64,000 nucleotides of DNA from Triangularia verruculosa (taxonomy: Eukaryota > Ascomycota > Sordariomycetes > Sordariales > Podosporaceae). The stretch is taken from positions 186,001-250,000 of the forward strand of contig MU863894.1 in assembly GCA_033296885.1 (NCBI GenBank), written 5' to 3'. Numbering within the stretch: position 1 is the stretch's first letter; each line of letters begins with the position of its first letter. Under the pieces are notes generated by a model, which was given only the letters and a program-made list of their open reading frames with translations, ran no database searches and had not been told where the DNA came from. A program made the translations under genes and the position numbers. Below are positions 54,235-64,000 of the stretch, piece after piece.

Positions 54235-57200
54235 GTTGTCTTCCCAGGACCCAAAAGGTCCGAGCAAGGCAAAACGCAGAAGCAACATGGTGAGAAACAC
54301 CTTTATGAGAAGCTCCCATTTGTCGGGTGTGGTAGCAAGTGAGGCGGGGACGTAAGAGGAAGCGGATGGATGGATGGGGTAGCAATCCTGGTATTTTGGT
54401 AGTATGGGTTATGGTTTGAACCGCAGAGATAAACAGACCTTCAATAATATCTTTTGCGCAGCACTTTGAACCAACAGCCAAAACTGTATATGTGGATCTA
54501 CAAGGTTTGCATAGGTAACTTGGTCTCATTGCCACTTATCCGTAGAACTGGATGGTGATCAGGATGGACACTTGCACTCGTTTTCCTGCAGCAATCAGAC
54601 TAGATACAACCATGACTTGCAGACTCGATGTTCCGTCCATAGTGGAAGACAGGTTCAGCTCTCATAGATTTTCCTCCCTCTTTGCCCCCCCAGTGTCCCG
54701 GACAGCAGTGTCATGACAGCTGAGGCGGAGAGGTCCCCTTCTTTCGCTTTTCCAGGGTTCTCTGTGTCACCCTGTCTGTCTGTGCGCCGACACCCCAGCG
54801 AGCCCACCAGAAGTGACCAGGGTGAGCGGCTTAGCTCAAAGAGATTTCGACGTCATTGTGCATGGAGCTGGCGCCTTCTCAAGCTTGTCCCTGTTCCCAC
54901 CCCCGCTTGCGGCTGCGGATTGCGTTTTCCCCCGCCCAACCGTTTTGACAACTCCACTGCCAACGCTATGTATTGCTTCTCGCCAAATGCAGGGTATTCG
55001 TGCCGCCGGATTTTCGTGTTGTATAGTGTAGTCAGGTTCTTGTCTCTGTGTTCGTTTGGGGGAGGAGTTGCGTGGCTCACGGTCGGGCATTGGCAGCCCA
55101 ATAGATGACGGCACTCGATGGGCTTCATAGTGGCTCAGTCGCAAGAAACCTCGGACAGGAGGCTGTCATCTGGAAGCAAATGATCACAGCGTCCTTCGGG
55201 TGCGTACGGATGCACAGTCCCGTAGGAATGGCCCGAGGCAGAAGCTTAATTGAGAGAACATGATCTGATCTGTCTCCTCTGGGCCCCTGTTCCCGCCCTC
55301 TCGGGAGATATCCCCATGCTTTCTGCTGTGGTTCCCCTGATGATCTTGAGGCGTTCCGGGACACCTGGGCCGGGCCTGGACTTATTCATAGTATGGCGAG
55401 CTTCCACAGGGGATAAGGGGGTGTCCCAATGCACATCACGGTATGGGGATTGTACATCAAGAGCAGTGGCAGCTATCTGCACGAGTACATAGGTCAGTGT
55501 GGTGGTGTGTGGGAAAGTGAACGGGTAATCATCAGGACCCTGAGAAACCCTGAAAATGACGATGCGGATACCGCTGAGAGAGAGAGAGAGGGAAGGAGGG
55601 AGAGAGGAGGTGATGATGCCCGGCTTTGCAAAGAGGTTTGGTTGTGCCCTGTGCCTGAAATGCCAGGGCCTTGCCAGCAACCAAAGGGGACATATGTCGA
55701 CCTTGGACATATTCCGGAGCGAAGTGTCCGCTCCAGTTGGGCTTAGAATGTGTGCTTCGGGCAGTTTGACTGCATCGTTGGTTGTGACCCCGTGATGTGT
55801 TTCAAGAAACATGAAAAGATGGGATGCTCAGACCGCCAGATCTCTGCTTCTTCGATGAGCATCGATCGCACGCCAAATTACTCGATGCCGGGACGAGAGC
55901 CGGGGACTGTGGGAATCGCGGGATTGGCTGAACGGACATGGCCCCACCAGGTTTCTGCGACAAGGGCTGCAACAACCCCACTACACAGCTACGTCATAGT
56001 CTTGGCTTCCCCTCCTCGCTGCTGTCTGCTTGTCCAATGCTATTTGCAATACCTCGATCAGTTGAGATGGCTCTGCCGGATTGGCGAAAACGCTGAGGCC
56101 GTGGCTATAGAATCGGCAGCAGTATTGGTACAGCGTAGCACACTGATACTACTAGATCCGCAGCCTTTTCGTGCAGAGCAGCCCAACACACATGTAGAAA
56201 GGGAAAAAAAGTTTCAGTTGAGGGGCTGATGGAGGAGCCTTCCCGTCACAGGGCAGGCAAGGAATACGATGCCATTCTGTGGCACCTTGCAATGTCAACA
56301 CTTGAAAAGAGACAGCTGTGTGTTCTGCAAGATATACCCAACAGCTAATGTGCTAGGCCCAGGGGCCTCCGGAAGTGATGTGATGAATACACAGGCTGCT
56401 GCACCAATCTGGATGGGCCGGACGGGAAAGTGGGCGTGCCAAAGCATGGAATTTGAAAAGATTCAGATCCATATCCTGTTCTCCCCGTTGCAAGGCCCCG
56501 CGTGTCGCATCCTGGCCCCATCCATCCACGTCCTTCGACTGCCATCCCACCTTGCAGCCACTCCAAGGGTGCCAGCTTGTCTTGTCCCGAATACATGGCC
56601 ATTAACCCCTCCCCCCTTCTCCCTGGCCCCCTGGCGCCAGAATAATAACCGTCGACCGTCCTGGACCTTTTCTCCTTCTCTTCCTTCTTGCACTCGAACT
56701 CTCGTCTCCACGATCAATCCCGACCTTTGATTTGTCTGGGTCGCCGCCGTTGTCGTCTTTCAGGGCGATTATTTGCTTCCTCCTCCTCTTCACCTCTCGT
56801 GGCCTAGCACCCACTGCCAGTGTCGCAAGCCGTGACCTGTCTTCCGCAGAGTGAAGAATCAGATCGCCAAGCAGGGCACTCGCCGAAATAGTGATTTTCG
56901 AGCAAAGCTTTTCATTCGCTCCATTGGCAGAAAGTCCGGTTTAACGTGCCCACCTCCCAACCCAAACCGATCACAGCGTGCCGCACCTAGACCACGCGGG
57001 TACAAAACCACCCGTGGCCGCTTAACAGCAAAAGCGAGCCGGCCTGCCTCTATCAAAAGCCCCGTCAGCTCGTTTGTTGCTACGAGTTTTCCGGGCACCC
57101 TTTTTGCTCGAGACTGCAGGTACGCGCATTGAACCCGCCCACTAAACCCCTCTAGCCGAAGACCCGCCTGTTTTTTTGCTCTGTTTCCAGCGCAAGTTCC

Positions 57201-57547
57201 CTGCGATTGCTCCGGGCGCAGCTAAACTTTGTCCTGTGCAATTCAAGATACCCAGGCCCCGCACCCGACGAAACCGTCAACAACCCAGGACACAGTCTTC
57301 AGCTGCCCCTCACTTTGCAGCCAACAACCCCGCTGTTCTCTCTACCCCCGGCTTTCTTTGGAGGACCACGACAACTTCCACACACCCAGTTTCCCTCTCC
57401 CACAACCGCTGTTGCCCGTCCCAGCAGACGCCGATCGCTTCCCGAACATTCTTCGATTGCCGGTTGTCGATTGCCCACCTCCTCCCCTCCACATTTCCTG
57501 CACCGTTTGCTGCACATATCCGACAACAACAATTCAAACCGCCCGCC
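54235..57547. other. Large intergenic region glycogen phosphorylase / hog1
   Basis: About 3.3 kb. No supported coding region. A GA microsatellite (GAGAGAGAGAGAGAGG) occurs near 55574-55591. The last 430 bp contain a probable leader intron and a CT-rich leader without any ATG, both noted elsewhere. Confidence 0.5.
57120..57190 (+). other. Probable 5' UTR intron of hog1
   Basis: Donor GTACGC at 57120, a branch-like ACTAAAC near 57141-57147, a T-rich tract (TTTTTTTGCTCTGTTTCCAG) and acceptor CAG ending at 57190. The 71-nt length matches other introns in the window. It lies 357 bp before the start codon. Confidence 0.6.
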
Positions 57548-58990
57548 ATGGCTGAATTTGTTCGTGCTCAGATTTTTGGGACCACCTTCGAGATTACCTC
57601 GAGGTTCGTATGGCAGCATTGAAGGCATCTTTGGGCTCGCGTTCTGACTCTGGATTAGGTACTCGGATCTCCAACCTGTTGGAATGGGTGCTTTCGGACT
57701 TGTTTGGTATGAAAAACCCCCTTTCCAAACCGAGGATAGCATGGACTGTTGTCAACAAACCTGCTGACACGGATTATGTCAACAGCTCTGCCAAAGATCA
57801 ACTGACCAGCGCCAATGTTGCCATCAAGAAAATCATGAAGCCCTTCAGCACTCCAGTACTCGCAAAGAGAACCTACCGCGAACTCAAGTTGCTGAAGCAC
57901 CTGAAGCATGAAAACGTTATTTCCCTCAGCGACATCTTCATCTCCCCGCTGGAAGATATGTAAGTTGAAATGCGGGCAACGGCATGTGGCAGCATGAAAC
58001 TAAGTCGCATCAGCTACTTCGTCACCGAACTGCTCGGCACTGATCTTCATCGCCTCCTCACCTCTAGACCCCTCGAGAAGCAGTTTATTCAGTATTTTCT
58101 CTACCAAATCATGCGCGGGCTGAAATACGTGCACTCGGCCGGCGTTGTTCACCGCGACTTGAAGCCCAGCAACATTTTGGTCAATGAGAACTGCGACTTG
58201 AAGATTTGCGACTTCGGTCTGGCCCGCATCCAAGACCCCCAGATGACAGGCTATGTTTCGACGAGATATTACCGTGCGCCAGAGATTATGCTTACGTGGC
58301 AAAAGTACGACGTCGAGGTTGACATTTGGAGTGCCGGTTGCATCTTTGCCGAGATGCTTGAGGGCAAGCCTCTTTTCCCCGGAAAGGACCATGTCAACCA
58401 GTTCTCCATCATCACCGAGCTTCTGGGTACTCCTCCCGATGATGTTATCAACACCATCGCCAGCGAGAACGTACGTGGGCCTTTATAACGTTCGGTGAAA
58501 CCGTTGGGCTCGATGCTGACTCGTGCTGTTAGACCCTGAGATTCGTCAAGTCCCTCCCGAAGCGCGAACGGCAACCCCTGAAGAACAAGTTCAAGAACGC
58601 CGATCCTGCTGGTAGGTAGTTCTCATCTAAAGTGTTTGAGCAGGGATATTAATATGTGACAGCCATTGATCTTTTGGAGCGCATGCTCGTGTTTGACCCC
58701 AAGAAGCGGATAACCGCGACCGAGGCCTTGTCGCACGAATACCTGGCCCCGTACCACGACCCTACAGACGAGCCGGTTGCCGAGGAGAAGTTTGACTGGA
58801 GTTTCAATGACGCTGATCTGCCGGTTGACACGTGGAAGATAATGATGTGAGTGTTCACATTGTCTTGAAATGTGGCTTAGGGACTTGTTGGCTAACCTCA
58901 ATAAATAACAACAGGTACTCGGAGATTCTGGACTACCACAACGTCGAGGCTGGCTCCGTTTCCATGGAGGGTCAGTTTGCAGGACAATGA
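57548..58990 (+). CDS. os-2: Stress-activated MAP kinase, Hog1/OS-2/SakA type
   Basis: Seven exons: 57548-57603, 57659-57706, 57786-57959, 58014-58470, 58533-58611, 58663-58846 and 58915-58990, giving 357 aa; every junction is in phase. The start is [20 protein letters not shown]. The glycine-rich loop is VGMGAFGLV, the ATP lysine lies in [10 protein letters not shown], the catalytic loop is HRDLKPSN and the DFG segment is ICDFGLARI. The activation motif is TGY (T171, Y173), which separates the Hog1/p38 class from TEY kinases. A common-docking-like acidic stretch and the C-terminus [14 protein letters not shown] complete it. In fungi the kinase is activated by a MAPKK under osmotic, oxidative and phenylpyrrole stress and acts in cytoplasm and nucleus. 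Exon 1 ends at the non-typical donor GTTCGT. Confidence 0.97.
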
Positions 58991-60717
58991 GCGGGAACCA
59001 AGAGCTGGCTTGGTGAATAATCAAGATGGAGGCATGCCGATGTTGAAGCACGCCGCCTTGTGCAAAGGTGGCACGAACACATCAACCATGCCTCAACATG
59101 CAGCTTTTCGTTTCCGTTTTGCTGTCGGCGCGTTTGCACCGAGGGGTCTGTTTTGTGCTGTGGAATGAATGTGTAAAGCAACAATATGGGCACGTTTTAA
59201 TGGGCATGGCATAGCGGCTGCTGGATTTCACTTGCAAAAGAAGGTTCAAAAATGAAGAACTTGGGGGGCCCAATACACGAGGGAAGAACAGGTGATTTGT
59301 GTATCTCATTGGTGTTGCTGGATAGGGTATATGGCGCGTGTCTAGATGGATTGGGGTATCGGGTTGGCATGAGGGCAATCAATCCACGAAGGTTCAACGA
59401 CAATGATGATGACCAAGCCCAGGCGGCCGGCGCCGTAAAACCATGCTACCCGGCTGAGGAAGGAGACCGGATAGAGTCGAGACAATTTCAGTCAGTCGAT
59501 TAGCCAGAGTCAACGGGGAAACGAAGACACGGTTCCGTTCATATCACTTTCCCTTGTGTTTGAAGATCGGAAAAGCCAAAGTGTGTGATCAGAGTTGTCC
59601 TTGATCTCCGGCAAAGACGTAGTTAATGGCTCTGTGACCGATTTGATTTGCTTGCTCCATGTTTTTTCGAGTGCTTGATCTCGTTGGACGCTGAGTGTTG
59701 ATGACTTGAACACTAACAGGTCTGACTACCGGCCGGCGGTTGCATTTCTAAGTTATTCTTGAGTTGGCAAATCAAACGAGGGCATTCTTTTCGCCCATAC
59801 TGCCAGCAGTCTTTGTTTCACCACTGACCTCGACCCTGCTGTGGCCGGCAGACTGACCCGACCAGGGCAGGTCCCGAGACCCGAGAAAAGACTCCCTTAC
59901 CTTGCACGGGAAGCTGCTTGCCATTGCCCACGTCACTTGGTCACTTTATAGACAGCACCCGGAGCAGCATTTTGGTTTGTGATGCTGACCGCCTCGTCGA
60001 CAGACACACAGCGCAGGCCGCTATTGGTAGCCACCAAAGGTAGAGCTGAGGGAGAAAGAGTACGGTTATTGGCCAGAAACTATATGTAAGCATATAAATC
60101 AACAAAGTACAGGCCTCTTGGTCGGTGTGTTCTCCTTCTCCTTTTTTTCCCTTTAATGTTTCGTCCGGTTCACCCCCCCCCCCCCCACATTGAAGTCGCA
60201 AGTCTTGGCACGTCGATTCGCATTTGTAGATCCCTATTCTCCCTGGCGCTAAGCCTAAAATATCACACTGACCTGCCTGCCGCGGGGGGGAATTGATGCG
60301 CTGGCAGCGAAGCGGCACTTCAACCTTGACCGCAGCACAGCACGCACGTCACTTTTCTCACACAGCACAGCTAACAAACCGGGCGAGAATAGTCCACCGA
60401 CATACGACGACGACGGCCCGGGGCGAGTACGAGCATCTGATACGCACGCAAGACTTTACCGAATATCAGCACAGCCTTGTTGTTTCCGCATTCTCATAAA
60501 CCAGCATACGGATACCGAACAAGAGGTGGGAAGCTTCTGCAGGAAAGCCTCGCTCAAACTGCGTCGACCAATTGCCCCGCCATTTACCCATTTTTGAACA
60601 TTCTATCCCCCAGACATTGTCGAGCACATCTGTTCAACATCAATTCATGGCAACACCGATATTATAGCTTTCGGGCAAAGCGTCAATATCTCTCAGCAGC
60701 ATCGTCACACCGTAACA
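58991..60717. other. Intergenic region hog1 / avl9
   Basis: About 1.7 kb. A run of about 16 C lies at 60172-60187. Short open frames are present without family features. It includes the avl9 promoter and leader. Confidence 0.5.
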
Positions 60718-63201
60718 ATGTCGTCCTCCGTCCCTCCTACCCCCACCACCGCTGCCGCGAGCGCCAGACCACACTTCACCCCCTTGGTCTGCATAGTCGA
60801 CTTTCACCATGCTCGCGGGCCCGAAGTCGAGAAGTGGTTCGGTGCGCAACCAGAAGGCTTCGATCCAGCAGTGGAATATGACTGGGGCCTGCTCCCCTTC
60901 ATGGCGCTGAGCGATGGTGCCCATGCCCTCACCGAAGACTTCTCCTACTTTACTTTGTTGAAACCGGGGGAGGATGCGGAAGCCGGAACCTCGCTGTTTG
61001 GAATATCATGCACTCGCCAAATGGACGCATCCCTTCTCCTCAACAGGCCGGCCGAGGTGACGAGATCAACGGTGCAAAAGGCCGTCGTGGTTATTGCAGA
61101 CAGCCCGCAGTATTTCGGCATGCTTAGGGAGAGGTTGAGTGTGGTTACCAAGGCGTGGTTTGCGCAGAGGGAATTCACCGATGTGGAAATCCTGAAGAGG
61201 TTTCAGGAGAGTCTGGCCGACGAGAAGGAGAGAGGGATGATGAACGAGGACGAGGACAGAGACCAATATCTGGGGCTGAGCTTGAGAGAGATGGTGAGGG
61301 AGTTCAAGTGGCAGACGTTGGTGCTGTTGAAGTGTTGCCTGTTACAGCCAAAGGTGTGTGGATGCTCTCCCATCAATGCCTAGGGGAAGGGTGCGCTAAC
61401 AGGAGAGAAACTAGATGCTATTTTTTGGAACCAGATGCGAAAGACTATGTCTAACACAGTTCTCGCTTGTATCCTTGATTCCAGGTCTGCTGCGAAATCT
61501 GCAGGATTCGGCGGGGCCAGAGTTGAACAACTACGAGAAGAACCTCCAACAGCCGACAAGCTTGAGGACTAGCGATCGGAATTCCCTGTTGGCCTACATG
61601 GGGTTGCCGTTGCAAATCTTCCCCAAGGTATGTCGGCTTTTGACGCCTCAAGTGAAAACGCGGCTCATAACTTACACAATGGACAGGGAAGTCTGTATGG
61701 GCCATATACTCCGCTGCAACAGCTAGACATTCTGGCAGACTTTGGAACCAAGTCATACATAGTGGGCAGCACGAACTCGTTGCTTTTACAACAGAAAGAT
61801 CGATACAGCGATATTCTCATCAACCTCGACGAGGGGACCATCAACATTACGTCCACTTCATTGAAGGCAGCGCTCCAGCTTTCAACTCCAGATCGCAGAT
61901 GGATCGACTTTATCACTCAAAACGTCAATGAGACGTGGGATGAGGCAAACCCCGGTCGGCCAAAGACTATGGGCTATGTCGGCAGCGAAGAATTCATCCG
62001 TGTGCAGTTTGAAGAGTACCTGCTTTCTCTCATATCATCTGTCAAGTACCACAACCACCTCGCCAAGCACGCCAACAACCCCAAAATGTTGCTCCCTTAT
62101 ATCGACGGCGACCCTTCCACTGACTTTGGCTCGGATTTCATCGAGGCGTGGTCGAAAACGGAAAACTACCGCATCTGGAACTCGCACACAGATTCCCATC
62201 TGTTTGACATTGTGGAGCCAAAGCACCCTTGCGCTGGGGGGCTGACGATCGAAGACGTTCAGAGAAGAATAACGCAACAAGTGCAAGAACTCCACTGGGA
62301 TGAGAGGTTTACGCAAGGAAAAGAGGCCATAGGACGGAATCTGGCGGCAGGCAAGGAGAAGGCCAGCACAATCTTTAATAAATTGTATGCGGACATGGAG
62401 GCTCTCAGGGAAGCCCAGCGCAAAAAGGCGGAGGAGGCTAGAAACGAGCAAGAAAAGGCTGCGTCTCAGCAACAGCCAGAAAACAGAGGAGTCTCCCCTG
62501 ATTCGGCGGCGTCCAAGTCGACGCAACAATCCCAACCTGCTGCACAATCGGTGGGCAGCAAAGCGGGCGCATTTGTCAACAGCTGGGCCACATGGGCCGG
62601 AGAGAAGAGACGGAAGGCCTGGGGTGGCGGAGGTTCGACACCACCAACCCCCACCACCACTAGTCCTCCCGAGAGTAGCAATGGCGGCGGCGGAGGAGGT
62701 GGCTGGGCCTCGGGCTGGGTGAAGAACAAGAACAGGCAATCGCAAATGAGCACCACGAGCGCGACTTCTGCGGACGGCATGCTGGAAAGGGACACCAAGA
62801 GCGAGGCGAGAAACTCGGCTTACAGCAGAATACCGGAGGAGAAGCAGCCCCTGGCTGCCGCCGGGAACAGGGGCTCAGTAGCAGGCTCGTCCATCAGCGG
62901 GGAGAGCCTGCTCGAGTCACCAGTTGCAAAGAGATACCCCATCCGACCACTATCACAGGATAGCACGATTTCGGAAGGCAGAGAATCAACGGCACTTGAC
63001 AGTGTTGTGTCATCATCAACATCAGCACCAGATGACGCGAAGCAAGAGGCGGCAGTGGTGAATGGGACCGAGCCATTAGCTGTCAAGGTTGACAGAAAAG
63101 AAGATGGCAGTGATGTAGACGACGAAGCCCAAAAAACACCGCTTCCGGCGCGTGTTGCCGCTGACGAGGCGACCAAGGCGCAGTCTGCGTGGGAGAGGTG
63201 A
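60718..63201 (+). CDS. avl9: Avl9 family DENN-like secretory pathway protein
   Basis: Exons 60718-61353, 61415-61627 and 61687-63201 (introns 61 and 59 nt, all phase 0) give 787 aa. The N-terminal longin/uDENN-like part has HFTPLVCIVDFHHARGPEVE and WGLLPFMALSDGAHALTEDF, typical of Avl9. The middle part contains FSLVSLIPGLLRNLQD, LGADFGTKSYIVG-like sequence (ILADFGTKSYIVGSTNSLLL) and INITSTSLKAALQLSTPDRRW. From about residue 500 the protein becomes Ala/Ser/Gly-rich and disordered, with a poly-Gly stretch near 613-620. Avl9 is required in yeast for late Golgi-to-plasma-membrane transport, and the family is related to DENN Rab regulators. The gene is complete within the window. Confidence 0.92.
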
Positions 63202-63316
63202 CATTAAAGTAATATATACCTGCTGTATCCTGACCGGAATACTGGGCAGGGGGGACGCTTGGGTTTGAGAGGATAGGTTTCAGACGGATTGTATAGCCAT
63301 AAGCCTTGGATGGATG

Positions 63317-63352
<36 letters not shown>

Positions 63353-64000
63353 CCTTTGAAAGGAATGGAATAGCTTAATACTGTGTTTAATCAACGTATT
63401 TCTTGTCGGCCTATCATTTCCACCCGCGATTGTGTGTTGCCCGATCGCTCTTTGAAGGCTATTAAATCAACATCATTTTGGTGGGCGTCAAAGGGAGTCC
63501 GGTGGATCACCCCCCAAGGCCAAGCCAAGAGTCATGTTTCTCACATTGTGAACAACAGTTCTCAACTCGTTATGCCCAGCTGAGCAACAAAGGAAACATA
63601 AAATTAGAGCCATAAAGATGAGAATACCCGTTTGATTGAGAAGCAACATAGAGAGCCACGTGTGATAGTTTCCTTTACCTCCGTTTCAATGACGCTACCT
63701 GGGGTGTAATGAGAAAATATACGGCGGCGAATGCACCCAGTCAAGCCCAGCCCAGCCTTCCCCCATGAACCATCCATGAACCACCTAGAAAGAAATGACA
63801 GCTTATCGACTGATCGTTGGACTAATGGCTGAAGTCTACCTTTCCCAGTTTGGTCTTTTGCTGTTGCGCCTCATGTCCGTTGATTTGTGAATTACAAGCA
63901 ATCCGGTTCCGAATTCACTTCAGCTTTGGTTGTTTCCAAAGCCCACCTGGAAATACTCCTCGTCACGCCCTCATGTCCCGTCCAACCGAGTGGTCTTACG
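63202..64000. other. Region after avl9 to the window end
   Basis: About 800 bp with the avl9 3' UTR. A tetranucleotide GACA/CAGA microsatellite lies at about 63318-63350. No coding frame is supported up to the window end. Confidence 0.5.
63318..63350. repeat. (CAGA)n tetranucleotide microsatellite
   Basis: A run of GACA/CAGA units is directly visible (GACAGACAGACAGACAGACA, interrupted once by AACA), about 120-150 bp past the avl9 stop. It is probably length-variable between strains. Confidence 0.8.

Overview
The window looks like nuclear DNA of a filamentous ascomycete, most likely a sordariomycete and plausibly a member of the Sordariales. Genes are compact, and most contain several 47-90 nt introns with GT..AG ends. 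The gene set is typically fungal: a Hog1/OS-2 type MAP kinase, a group III G-alpha, Esa1, Krr1, Arp9, Chm7 and an AreB/ASD-4-like GATA factor. One 4.8 kb insert carries the marks of repeat-induced point mutation (RIP). I see no rRNA, tRNA, CRISPR array or bacterial-type operon. The order assignment is inference from gene resemblance and RIP.

Layout. At 0-4.5 kb lie chm7 and trs85, both on the minus strand (membrane remodelling and ER-Golgi traffic). At 6.3-8.8 kb is a secreted polysaccharide deacetylase with three related beta-rich modules in front of its catalytic domain. At 9.0-14.2 kb are mcm6 and esa1 (minus strand), with rex4 divergent from esa1. At 16.7-20.1 kb are RNase H2 subunit C, a zinc-independent MDR oxidoreductase and krr1. 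At 21.5-23.7 kb is a GATA factor with an alternative start inside a long intron. At 24.5-26.6 kb is an RBR ubiquitin ligase with hydrophobic segments between RING1 and the IBR. At 28.8-36.1 kb are an F-box-like protein and a SYLF (Ysc84-like) protein.

From 36.77 to 41.55 kb lies an extremely AT-rich block almost without CpA/TpG. It is bounded by 71/72 bp inverted repeats that differ by seven transitions and one 1-nt indel. I read it as a RIP-inactivated transposon with terminal inverted repeats. The remaining genes are all on the plus strand and widely spaced: arp9 (41.9-44.1), a group III G-alpha (47.4-48.7), glycogen phosphorylase (51.2-54.2), hog1/os-2 (57.5-59.0) and avl9 (60.7-63.2). The gaps here are 1.7-3.3 kb.

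The genes do not form a single pathway. The G-alpha (cAMP input), glycogen phosphorylase (with a PKA-like site at Ser14) and the Hog1 kinase are functionally related nutrient and stress functions, but physical linkage alone does not show co-regulation. All exon structures were derived by hand from splice sites, reading phase and family similarity; no transcript data or database search was available.
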